64,000 nucleotides of DNA, taken from NCBI GenBank assembly GCA_041675285.1, contig JBAYTZ010000013.1, positions 1 through 64,000 on the forward strand, written 5' to 3'. The position numbers were made by a program, and so were the translations under genes. The notes beneath the pieces were generated by a model. That model had not been told where the DNA came from. It did not search any database and was given only the letters and a program-made list of their open reading frames with translations. Source of the DNA: Candidatus Delongbacteria bacterium (GTDB lineage Bacteria; CAIWAD01). Below are positions 35,292 through 43,009 of this stretch, piece after piece; the first letter of the stretch is position 1; every line of letters starts with the position of its first letter.

Positions 35292-38200
35292 CTACGATTC
35301 AATCCCCATGGCACGCATGGCTTCCAGCACGACCGCCACACCCTTTGTTGGAGTACGTTTGAACTGCGCGGCAATCTCATCCGGCGACTTGGCGCCTGCC
35401 TGCAGGGCCTGGCGGACCAGGCGGACTTGGTCTACCAGATCTTTCGGCCAGGGCATTTTTCCGGTGACGGGGGCTTCTGGCGCGGGCGTGGCAACTGCAA
35501 GCTCGCCCTGGGCGCCGGTTGCGGCTTGGGCGGCGGGAGCTTTCCCGCGGCACTGGAACTCGGGGCGCAGCCAGCGCACCAGGCCTTGCTTTTCCTCGGC
35601 GGCGCGCTGGGCGTTGAGGGCCACCAGGCGGGTCAGCAGTTCCTCCTGGGCGGCCGCCTGCTCGGGAGCGGGATCGGCCAGAGGCAAGGTGCCGCCGGGC
35701 TTGCCCACCAGCTGGGGAGCCAGATCCTCCCAGCCATAGGCGGCCAGCACGGCGCGATCGATGTCGTCATGTAGGCTGGCCAGCACGGAGACCAGGCCCT
35801 GCTCGTGAATATCCTTTTCCTTGGCGGACAGGGGCTGGCCCTGGCGCAGGGCTTCCAGCACGTTGTACATGCCGGTCAGCGTGAGGCCGGGATGGGCCTC
35901 TTGGCTCGCCTTGCGGTGGGCGTCGAGGGCCTCGCCGAGCTCGGCTAAGCGGATATGTTGGAGTGGAGTGACAGCGGGAAGGGGATAGGGATCGAAGCAC
36001 CGACTCTTGTTGTAACGCGGATCATTGCCTAGGCCAAGCCTTGCGCCAGTGGCAAGCGACCAGCTGACATGGACTCGAGAAGACAGAACACCAAGCACGG
36101 TTGGATCCGTGACACAGATGGCGACCAGCATATTGTCCGGCAGAATTTCGGCGGGCAGGAACTGGAAGACCCGGTGGCGGGATGTTTCCACCGTTGCGAT
36201 GTAACGAGAAAGTCCTGCCAGTGCGGGCCGCAGTTCCTGGCGCGGTTTGCCATGCAACCACCACAGACGAGCGTAGCCCGCTCCATCTTTCGTGTTCCCC
36301 TTCGCATCCCGCCCCGGCTTCACTCGCTCGATCAAACGTTGGTAGACGGCTGGGAAACGATTGCGCACAGCTTCCGCGGTCAGTCCGAACAAGTCAATGA
36401 CCATGACACCACGCGGCTGATCCATCAAGTCGCGGCCATTTCGATAGGGACGGATGTGCCGTTCCAAACCGTCAACAGTCCCCAGTCCCAGCTGCCGCGC
36501 CTCGTCATCCGAAACGATGAATCCGGCTCCATGGAGTTTGACTCCCGGCGAGCTGACTCCAGCATTCGCCTGGAGTGCACAAACCTGTGTCACATCCGCG
36601 CCGACCGACAAACTCGCACCAATCACGCCGTGGTGCTGTCGAAACGTCACGGCCACTTCATCCAAGCTCTCGGCGCGCTCTTCCGTCACAAAGCGCAACT
36701 CGCCTTCCACCTTTTCAGCCGTCCCCACCGTCATCGCAATGCGCACGGCGGCGCCATCGGCACTGTCCACCCAAGGATGGTCGGGAATGGCGAAAGCCAG
36801 GGTCAGCGGCGGCGTGGCGGACAACTGGGCTTCCAGCACGCGGCGGTTGAAGGTCTGGCGGATGCTGTTGGTGGTGATGAAACCAAAGCGCTGGATCCGG
36901 CCGGCGCGGGCCAGCTCGGCGGCGCGCTGCCACCAGTGCATCACGAAGTCGGCGGACTCGGGCACGGCCTTCCAGGTGGCGCGCAGAGCGTCCACGTAGC
37001 CGTCGCCCAGTGCCCGTCGCATTGTGCTGGCGCCAATGAAGGGCGGATTGCCCACCACGAAGTCGGCCTCCGGCCAGGCGGCCTGGCGCGGGTTGACGAA
37101 GCGCTCGACGGGGACTTGGGCGCTCTCGTCGGGGACGGGCTGGCCGGTCACGGGGTGGGGCTTGGTCGTGCTGCCGTCCCAGCGGGTCAGCGGGCGGCCG
37201 GCGGCGTCGGTGGCGACGGTGCGCTCGTCCCAGTCCAGCAGCGCGTCGCGGCACAGGATGTTGTGGAAGTCGCGCAAGACGGGCTGGGGCGGCTGCACGT
37301 GGCCGTGGACGCGGTAGTGCCACTGCAGGTAGCCGATCCAGAGCACCATCTCGGCGATGGCCGCGGCGCGCGGGTTCAGCTCCAGGCCCAGGAACTGGTG
37401 CGGGTCCACCGTGACGTGCTCGAGCTCCAGGCTGCCCGTGGCGCCCAGGTCGTCCAGCAGGGTCAGGACCTCGCCTTCGATGCGCTTCAGGTGCTCCAGC
37501 GCCACGTAGAGGAAGTTGCCGCTGCCGCAGGCCGGGTCCAGCACGCGCACGCGGCAGAGGCGCTGCTGGAAGGCCATCAGCTCGGCGATGGCCTCTTTGG
37601 GCCGGCCCTGCTGGTCCTGGGCCAGGGCGGCGGTCTTGGCATCCAGCCACTCGGCGCGCAAGGGCTCCACCAGCGTGGGCAGCACCAACCGTTCTACATA
37701 GGCCCGCGGCGTGTAGTGCGCGCCCAGCTTGTGGCGCTCGCGCGGGTTCAGGGCGCGCTCCAGCAGCGTGCCGAAAATCGAGGGCTCGACGTGGCGCCAA
37801 TCGGCGCGGGCCGCCTGGAGCAGCAGGTCGATCTGCTTCTTCTCCAGCACGGGCGCCTGGCAGTCGCGGAAGAGGCCGCCGTTGAAATGCAACAGGAACT
37901 TGGCCGTGCGGCCCCACAAACCGCCCTGGTCCATGGTGTGCCAGAGCTGCTCGAGCATCGCGGCCAGCACCTCCGGAGTGTCCCGCAGATCGTGCAGCAG
38001 GCCGCTGAAGGTCTCGGCGGGCAAGAGGCCCACGTCTTCGGCGAACATGCTGAACAGGCAGCGCATCAGGAAGTTGGCGCTGGCAACGGGCGGGTGGCCG
38101 GCCTCCTCCAGGCTCTTGGCCAGCTCGGCCAGCCGCGCGGCGATCTCGCGCGTGACCCGCGCACTGACGCGGGATGGATCCAGGCTCAAGGGATCAAGCC

Positions 38201-38720
38201 AGACGGCGCGCAGGCGCTCGCGGATTTCGGGCTTCACCAGATCGGTCAGGCGGATGCGGTGGCTGCGGGGATCAGGAAAGGGCGTGTATGCCGCGCCCGA
38301 GCGCGTGAAGTCGGCGTAGAGCTCCAGGCTGCGGCCCACGTCGGTGACGATGAGAAAGGGTGGACGGCCCTCCGCCGCCGGCAGGGCCCGGGCGTAGCGC
38401 TCGGCCTGGGCCTGGGCCTTGAGCATGGCCTTGTCCCAGCCGCCCGTGTCCAGCTCCAGCCCGCTCTGCTTGGCCTCGCAGACGAAGCAGCCGCGCCGGT
38501 ACAGGTCGATGAAGTTGGGTGTGACGCTGCCGTCGGCGCCGGACCAGGTCACGCGGCGCTCGAAGCCGTAGGCGTTCTCCTGGTGGTCGGCCTGGGCGGG
38601 CTCGGGCTTGGGCAGCTCCAGCAGCTCGCAGAGTTCAGTCAGGAAGAGCTGGTAGTTGGCGCGTTCACCACCCGTGGCCTGAGACCAGCGGGCGCAAAAG
38701 TCAGGATAGGGGATGGACAT
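35292..38720 (-). CDS. Single-chain Type IIG/IIL-like restriction-modification enzyme
   Basis: This encodes 1,142 aa. The N-terminal region has a PD-(D/E)xK-type nuclease motif (FIDLYRRGCFVCEAKQ, near residues 68-84). A helical linker is followed by an N6-adenine methyltransferase: motif I DPACGSGNFLY near 394, catalytic NPPF near 556, then a target-recognition region with GNDPRYNKSRCFDPYPLP near 950 typical of MmeI-like enzymes. Such enzymes both cut unmodified DNA and methylate one strand of their site. It is GC-rich, unlike the AT-rich cassette genes to its left, and has no separate specificity or nuclease gene. It could alternatively be a methyltransferase-only (PglX-like) protein. Confidence 0.85.
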   Translation of the reverse strand: MSIPYPDFCARWSQATGGERANYQLFLTELCELLELPKPEPAQADHQENAYGFERRVTWSGADGSVTPNFIDLYRRGCFVCEAKQSGLELDTGGWDKAMLKAQAQAERYARALPAAEGRPPFLIVTDVGRSLELYADFTRSGAAYTPFPDPRSHRIRLTDLVKPEIRERLRAVWLDPLSLDPSRVSARVTREIAARLAELAKSLEEAGHPPVASANFLMRCLFSMFAEDVGLLPAETFSGLLHDLRDTPEVLAAMLEQLWHTMDQGGLWGRTAKFLLHFNGGLFRDCQAPVLEKKQIDLLLQAARADWRHVEPSIFGTLLERALNPRERHKLGAHYTPRAYVERLVLPTLVEPLRAEWLDAKTAALAQDQQGRPKEAIAELMAFQQRLCRVRVLDPACGSGNFLYVALEHLKRIEGEVLTLLDDLGATGSLELEHVTVDPHQFLGLELNPRAAAIAEMVLWIGYLQWHYRVHGHVQPPQPVLRDFHNILCRDALLDWDERTVATDAAGRPLTRWDGSTTKPHPVTGQPVPDESAQVPVERFVNPRQAAWPEADFVVGNPPFIGASTMRRALGDGYVDALRATWKAVPESADFVMHWWQRAAELARAGRIQRFGFITTNSIRQTFNRRVLEAQLSATPPLTLAFAIPDHPWVDSADGAAVRIAMTVGTAEKVEGELRFVTEERAESLDEVAVTFRQHHGVIGASLSVGADVTQVCALQANAGVSSPGVKLHGAGFIVSDDEARQLGLGTVDGLERHIRPYRNGRDLMDQPRGVMVIDLFGLTAEAVRNRFPAVYQRLIERVKPGRDAKGNTKDGAGYARLWWLHGKPRQELRPALAGLSRYIATVETSRHRVFQFLPAEILPDNMLVAICVTDPTVLGVLSSRVHVSWSLATGARLGLGNDPRYNKSRCFDPYPLPAVTPLQHIRLAELGEALDAHRKASQEAHPGLTLTGMYNVLEALRQGQPLSAKEKDIHEQGLVSVLASLHDDIDRAVLAAYGWEDLAPQLVGKPGGTLPLADPAPEQAAAQEELLTRLVALNAQRAAEEKQGLVRWLRPEFQCRGKAPAAQAATGAQGELAVATPAPEAPVTGKMPWPKDLVDQVRLVRQALQAGAKSPDEIAAQFKRTPTKGVAVVLEAMRAMGIES

Positions 38721-38914
38721 TCGCTGGGGACTCCCGCATTGGGCGCGACGGGGTCAACTTGGCGAAATGGTTCCGTACATGTTGCGCGCCTTCCGCGCTC
38801 TGCTGAAATCCACGCGCGCCGTGGAGCGCTGTCTTTGATATCCCCTGGGATTTGCTTGTGACTATGGCCTGGGTTTCCATTTTTGTCCGACGTTTTGTAA
38901 GACAGGAGAGTGGA
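38721..38914. other. Divergent intergenic region
   Basis: A 194-bp gap between the restriction-modification gene and the toxin-antitoxin pair. It contains CAGGAGAG before the antitoxin ATG. No promoter reaches a convincing score in either direction and no cassette site is present. Confidence 0.35.
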
Positions 38915-39214
38915 ATGAGCCTGCTGACTCTGCGCCTGCCCGAGCCCCTGGAGGTGCGCCTTGCCAGCGTGGCACAGCGCTTGGGGCTCAGCAAATCCGA
39001 GCTGGCACGCCAGGCGCTGGTGGTTCATCTGTTGCGTCTGGAGCGGAGCCATGAGATGAGCGGTCTGGTGGCCGAATTGCAGCGCTGCTATGGGGATCCG
39101 CTTCGCTTGGCTGAGCTGGAGGAACTGGCGGACTCGCCCTTCGATGGCCTGGATGCCCGGATCGACGCCGAACGGCGGGCGGGGTTGAATCCGGATGACC
39201 CCTGGTGGAGCTAA
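38915..39214 (+). CDS. Ribbon-helix-helix antitoxin
   Basis: This encodes 99 aa: MSLLTLRLPEPLEVRLASVA followed by GLSKSELARQAL is a ribbon-helix-helix. The C-terminal half (ELADSPFDGLDARIDAERRAG) would wrap the toxin. The start has CAGGAGAG upstream. It overlaps the downstream MazF-like gene by 10 bp. GC content matches the core, unlike the cassette-borne pair at 32481-33058. Confidence 0.88.
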   Translation: MSLLTLRLPEPLEVRLASVAQRLGLSKSELARQALVVHLLRLERSHEMSGLVAELQRCYGDPLRLAELEELADSPFDGLDARIDAERRAGLNPDDPWWS

Positions 39215-39588
39215 CCCCGGCTGCAGCGGGCAGGCAGGGATGCCACAACCCGCGTCGGGGTGAGGTCTGGGTGGCCAACTTCAATCCGGCGCGCGGACGG
39301 GAAACGGGCAAGGTGCGGCCCGCGCTGATCATCCAAGCCGACCAGTTGGGTCCCGAGACTACGCCCTATGTGGTTGTGCTGCCCCTCAGTTCCTTGGTGG
39401 ATTCCCCCACCCGCTGGCAGCTGGCGCTGCCCGCCCGGGATCGTCTGCTCAAGCCCAGCCGCATCCTGGTGGATCAGCCGCGCACGCTGGACCGGGCCCG
39501 GCTGGGCGAGGGCCCGTTGACGCGGTTGAGTGAGTCGGAACTGCGCCAAGTGGAGCAGGCCTTGAAACTCCTGCTGGGCCTGTGGTGA
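39205..39588 (+). CDS. MazF/PemK-type toxin
   Basis: This encodes up to 127 aa (GTG at 39205, 10 bp inside the antitoxin gene). RRGEVWVANFNPARGRETGK, VRPALIIQAD, VVVLPLSS and the segment PSRILVDQPRTLD match MazF. It ends 9 bp before a copy of the GCCGGCGCGCG hairpin. Confidence 0.92.
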   Translation: MELTPAAAGRQGCHNPRRGEVWVANFNPARGRETGKVRPALIIQADQLGPETTPYVVVLPLSSLVDSPTRWQLALPARDRLLKPSRILVDQPRTLDRARLGEGPLTRLSESELRQVEQALKLLLGLW

Positions 39589-39596
39589 AGCGCTGG

Positions 39597-39620
39597 GCCG
39601 GCGCGCGGGACGCACGCCGG
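39597..39620. repeat. Short hairpin repeat, copy 2
   Basis: GCCGGCGCGCG, GGA, CGCACGCCGG: identical to copy 1 (31047-31070) except in the loop. Located just after the MazF stop, it may also act as a terminator. Confidence 0.7.
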
Positions 39621-39652
39621 TGGAATGGGGGCGCGCATGGGGCGCACAATCA

Positions 39653-40069
39653 TCAGCTCAAGCTGCGCTTCCGCTTGGCGTAGAACGCACCGTACTTCTG
39701 GTCCTCTTCCACCATGTGTTTGACAATCCAGTCACGTAAGAACATACCCAATTTTACTGGCGGTAATTTTCCATGTTTGAATTGCTCTAACTGCTCAACC
39801 AGCTTCTCGACTAATATTCCATGTTGTACGATGTGTTCCTGTAATCCCGGGTAAAAATAGCGCCGCATGAATTCTTCTTCATCGTGGAAGTGGACCTTGG
39901 CATAGTCAAAAAGTTGGTTGATCGTAGTCCAGACGGCACCTTCCGCATTTCCCTTGCCGCTGTGGATCGCGGCACTCAATTCGTTCAACATTTCAAGCAA
40001 CCGATGGTGTTGCTTATCCATGGCTTCAACGCCGGTATCGTACGCCGGCAACCAACCCATTTGTGCCAC
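39653..40069 (-). CDS. Bacteriohemerythrin
   Basis: This 138-aa oxygen-binding protein has a di-iron site in a four-helix bundle. Ligands are visible as H in KQHHRLL, H and E in KVHFHDEEEF, HIVQH, and H and E/D in VKHMVEED. The start is taken as GTG (40067-40069) with GGGAG six bases upstream, two codons above the ATG. The middle of the gene (about 39720-39990) is noticeably lower in GC than its neighbours, hinting at transfer. It might store or sense oxygen for other genes, but the context gives no partner. Confidence 0.92.
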   Translation of the reverse strand: MAQMGWLPAYDTGVEAMDKQHHRLLEMLNELSAAIHSGKGNAEGAVWTTINQLFDYAKVHFHDEEEFMRRYFYPGLQEHIVQHGILVEKLVEQLEQFKHGKLPPVKLGMFLRDWIVKHMVEEDQKYGAFYAKRKRSLS

Positions 40070-40196
40070 GGTGTGCTCCCTTGTTGCCTGTTGTGCGCGG
40101 TTGGTCGGACGTGGGCCGTGACTTGGCGCACGCCCACCTGAAGACGCTTCAGTATCGGGAGCGCGGAGCATCAACTTGATGCTCAGTGGCTCGCTG

Positions 40197-40250
40197 GGCG
40201 GCGCGCGAGACCCCGCCGGGGGAAAGGCCGGCGCGCGTCAGCCACGCCGG
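40197..40250. repeat. Short hairpin repeats, copies 3 and 4
   Basis: Two tandem members of the hairpin family: 40197-40219 (GGCGGCGCGCG, AGACC, CCGCCGG) and 40227-40250 (GCCGGCGCGCG, TCAGC, CACGCCGG). They precede the endolysin 3' end. Confidence 0.65.
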
Positions 40251-40272
40251 CACATTGCGAGCGCGCCGACCT

Positions 40273-41523
40273 TCACGCGCAGCCCAGCAGGCCCTTCAAG
40301 CGAGTGAGCAGGCGCCGGCGATCCGCGAGTCCATTCACGCCGCCGTTGATCCGGCGGGTGAGCGCCGTCAGATCGTCCTTGTCGGCCAGGGCGTTCAGTC
40401 CGCGCTTGGCCCAGAACCAGCCGGCCACGTCCACGCAGAGGGTGGCATCCGTCTCCACCAGCTCCGGCTGCTCCAGCAATTCGGCCTCGCGACCCAGGGC
40501 GCGGCCGTACTCGCGGTAGTTGGCGCGCCCGGTGAGCTGGATCAGCCCGCGGCCCTTGAAGCGCCGGCCGTCGCCGGGCTGGGTGTTGCCCAGATCCTGC
40601 CGTCCCTCATAGGCTTCGCCGCTGGCAATCTCCGCGCGGAAGCGCAGTTCGCCCGATTCATGGCCGATCTGCGCCAGGAAGTGCGCTTGCCGGAGCGGCG
40701 TGTCGATGTTTCGGGCGGCCAGGGTCCGGCTCACCCCCGCCGCCAGTTCCGTCACATCGCGCTGGGCCGCCCGCAGATAGGCCAGTTCCAGCAGCGTGGT
40801 GTCGCAGGTTGCGGGCAGGTTCTCGCAGAGCCGGGCCAGGGCTGCACTGCGCGGTTCGATGCTTTCGGCCGGCGCAGCCTCCCCCAGCACGGCGCGCCGG
40901 AAGGCCTGGATGGCGCCCAATGTCTTGGTGCCGAAGGCGCCGTCGGGGTTCAGCGGACCAGCGTCCAGGGCGAACTGACCCTGCTTCGCCGCCAGATTGA
41001 GCAGGCGCTGGATGGTCTCCACGTCGTCGCGCGGGTTGGCGCGCCGGGGTCCCACCGCGCTCTGCAGCAAACCCAGACCCCGTGGCACGCCACCCGTGCC
41101 ACCGGTGCTCGCCGGGCTCGGTTCCGCCGGCGGCGCCGCAGCCGGGGCCAGTGCCGGGGCCGCGCCTTCCGTCTCCCGGCGCTCGAAGTGCGGCGCATCC
41201 TTGAAGGAATTCCACTGGCCGCCCCAGCGGTTGGCCGGGTCCAGCGACTCCCAGAAGCGGCCCAGCGGCCGCAGTTCCTCCAGGTCGGTGGTCAGCTTCC
41301 ACTGGCCGTCGGCCTTGGTGGTGAAGAAGTTGAGGTCCACGGCCAGGCGCTTCACGTGCTGGCTGCTCAGCGTGGCGCTGCGCCCGTTCTTCACGTGCAG
41401 GGCCTGCTGCTCGGGCGTCCGGTACAGTTCGCCGCCGGTGACGTGGAAGCCCAGCTCGTTCGCCTTGCAGATCAGCTCCGTGACCTGGAGCAGGAAGGTG
41501 GATTGGTCGTGCAGCAGGCTCAT
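40273..41523 (-). CDS. Three-domain phage-type endolysin (M15 peptidase, PG-binding, GH19)
   Basis: This encodes 416 aa. Residues 1-115 are a VanY/M15-like peptidase with SQHVKRLAVDL (SxHxxxxAxD zinc motif). About 165-215 resembles a peptidoglycan-binding module (RDDVETIQRLL...DGAFGTKTLGAIQ). Residues 235-416 are a GH19 chitinase/muramidase-like domain with GHESGE carrying a catalytic glutamate and GRGLIQLTGRANYR. It would cut both peptides and glycan of the wall. It overlaps the holin-like gene by four bases. No phage structural genes are near. Confidence 0.85.
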   Translation of the reverse strand: MSLLHDQSTFLLQVTELICKANELGFHVTGGELYRTPEQQALHVKNGRSATLSSQHVKRLAVDLNFFTTKADGQWKLTTDLEELRPLGRFWESLDPANRWGGQWNSFKDAPHFERRETEGAAPALAPAAAPPAEPSPASTGGTGGVPRGLGLLQSAVGPRRANPRDDVETIQRLLNLAAKQGQFALDAGPLNPDGAFGTKTLGAIQAFRRAVLGEAAPAESIEPRSAALARLCENLPATCDTTLLELAYLRAAQRDVTELAAGVSRTLAARNIDTPLRQAHFLAQIGHESGELRFRAEIASGEAYEGRQDLGNTQPGDGRRFKGRGLIQLTGRANYREYGRALGREAELLEQPELVETDATLCVDVAGWFWAKRGLNALADKDDLTALTRRINGGVNGLADRRRLLTRLKGLLGCA

Positions 41524-42164
41524 GCCGGGTCTCCCGCCCGGCGCGCGCTCCGGGCGCCGCCCGGGGCGGTGGCGGCGGGGAGCTGGCGGCGGATCTGGCT
41601 CATCTTCTCATCCTTGTCCTTGCTGCCCACGCTCGACCCGAAGAAGTACTGGATGATGGCCGAGAGCGAGACGCCCAGCAGGAAGCCCAGCACGGTGTCG
41701 ATGATCCGCTGCTGGGACTCCGAGCGGTTCTCCGGACCGAAGGCGGCGTAGAAAATGAAGGCGAAGGTGAGCAGCGTGAGCAGGGTGGCATAGTAGTAGA
41801 TGAAACGGCGTGCCACCACGTCGTCGCTGCTCAGGGCGATGCGTTGCAGGCTGCGGGCGTCGGCGCGGTCGGCGGCGGCCAGCTGTTCGCGCTCCAGGCT
41901 GCCGGCCTCGCTTTCCTGGCGGCTCTCCAGCAGGCGATCCTGTTGCTGCAGTTCGAATTCCTTCAGGCTGCCCCACTGCTCAGGGCTCAGCTTCTGCTCG
42001 GCCACGTCGTGGATGTCGATTCCGGTCCGCTCGAGGATCAGCGCCGTGGTTTCCTGCAGGCGGGGGCCAGGCCCGCCGCGAAAGACGCCGCTGAGCAGAT
42101 CCAGTCCGCGTTTGGCCAGTTCCGGGGCGATGGCCGCCAGCGCAGCCGGAGCAAGAGGTGGCAT
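41520..42164 (-). CDS. Holin-like membrane protein
   Basis: This encodes 214 aa: a charged helical N-terminal region (about 1-110), then two transmembrane segments (LLTLLTFAFIFYAAF and IIDTVLGFLLGVSLSAIIQYFF), and a basic tail. The layout resembles the three-TM holins found in phage and gene-transfer-agent clusters. It overlaps the endolysin start by four bases, making a standard lysis pair that delivers or releases the endolysin through the inner membrane. Confidence 0.75.
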   Translation of the reverse strand: MPPLAPAALAAIAPELAKRGLDLLSGVFRGGPGPRLQETTALILERTGIDIHDVAEQKLSPEQWGSLKEFELQQQDRLLESRQESEAGSLEREQLAAADRADARSLQRIALSSDDVVARRFIYYYATLLTLLTFAFIFYAAFGPENRSESQQRIIDTVLGFLLGVSLSAIIQYFFGSSVGSKDKDEKMSQIRRQLPAATAPGGARSARRAGDPA

Positions 42165-42426
42165 GGAGTCCTTTCTCTCCCGGTTCTGGCGCGCGACATG
42201 AGAGGGCGCGACGCGGGAGCCGGTGCAGGGTCTGGGGGGATGCTGTGTGTGCGTGCAGTCGGCGCGTGCTGTGTTGCTGGAAAGAAACTAAGGATTGACT
42301 TGGTTTGTCAAGGCGTCCAGCGAAATCGATTCGCGACGGCATGCGGGCGGGAAAGTGGACAAATCCGAGAAGTAGTGTCAGGCATCATGCCAGAGCAGGC
42401 TGCGGAAAGGCCTGCCGGCGCCGGGC
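42165..42426. other. Intergenic region upstream of the lysis pair
   Basis: This 262-bp gap contains TTGACA (minus strand, 42306-42311) with TAGTTT 15 bp downstream (42285-42290), a spacing somewhat short for a promoter, and a TTGAC/GTCAA inverted repeat around 42296-42311. No gene is seen. Confidence 0.35.
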
Positions 42427-42999
42427 TTAGCGCCGCCGGCGCTTCATGACCGGCAGGGCGTGGCCGGGCGCGGCGGTGACGGCCTCGTGCAGGACCTCGC
42501 TCACGGTCCAGAGCGCGTGCAGCAACTGCAGGCGCAGTTCGTCGGGCTGGTCGGGCTGGTGTTCCGGAGTGGCCTCGCCGATCACGCCCAGCATCAGTTC
42601 CATCAGGATCGGTTCGGCGAAGTCCGGCGGACCGCCAGCCTCCGGGCTGGCGGCCAGGGAGTCCAGAATCGCCAGGGTGGCGGCGTGGCGACGCAGGATG
42701 GCCGGGCGGCGCACGCGCTTCAGGCCGGGATGGGCGGCCTGGAAGGCCTCCACAGCCACCAGCAGGAGGTGCAGACCCAGCGCGGCGGCGTCCTCGTCGT
42801 GTCCGGCCAGCATCTCCAGCAGGTAGGCGGTCAGGTCGCGCTGCTGCTGCAGCAGATTCTCCACCCGCGTGGAGGACTCGTTCTGTTGGGCCGCTTCGGC
42901 CCGGTCCCAAGCGGCCTCCACCTGTTCCTGGCTGAGGGCCCAGACGGCGGGAGGGGTGGATTCCACGTCGGCCGGCGGGGCGGCGTCGGGGCAGGTCAT
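42427..42999 (-). CDS. Unknown alpha-helical protein
   Basis: This encodes 190 aa of soluble, leucine/alanine-rich, probably all-helical protein beginning MTCPDAAPPAD, preceded by AAGGAAG. It ends with a basic VMKRRRR tail. The frame extends upstream into glgA, but that portion is not homologous to anything and lacks a ribosome site. It follows glgA by 11 bp and precedes the lysis pair. No function is assigned. Confidence 0.65.
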   Translation of the reverse strand: MTCPDAAPPADVESTPPAVWALSQEQVEAAWDRAEAAQQNESSTRVENLLQQQRDLTAYLLEMLAGHDEDAAALGLHLLLVAVEAFQAAHPGLKRVRRPAILRRHAATLAILDSLAASPEAGGPPDFAEPILMELMLGVIGEATPEHQPDQPDELRLQLLHALWTVSEVLHEAVTAAPGHALPVMKRRRR

Positions 43000-43009
43000 G
43001 GCGGCTTCC

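Noticed and set aside
40273..42164. Prophage
   Set aside because: Only lysis genes are present; there are no capsid, tail, terminase, integrase or attachment sites in the flanks.
42285..42311. Promoter for the holin-endolysin pair
   Set aside because: TTGACA is perfect but the only candidate -10 (TAGTTT) is 15 bp away, which is too short to call firmly.
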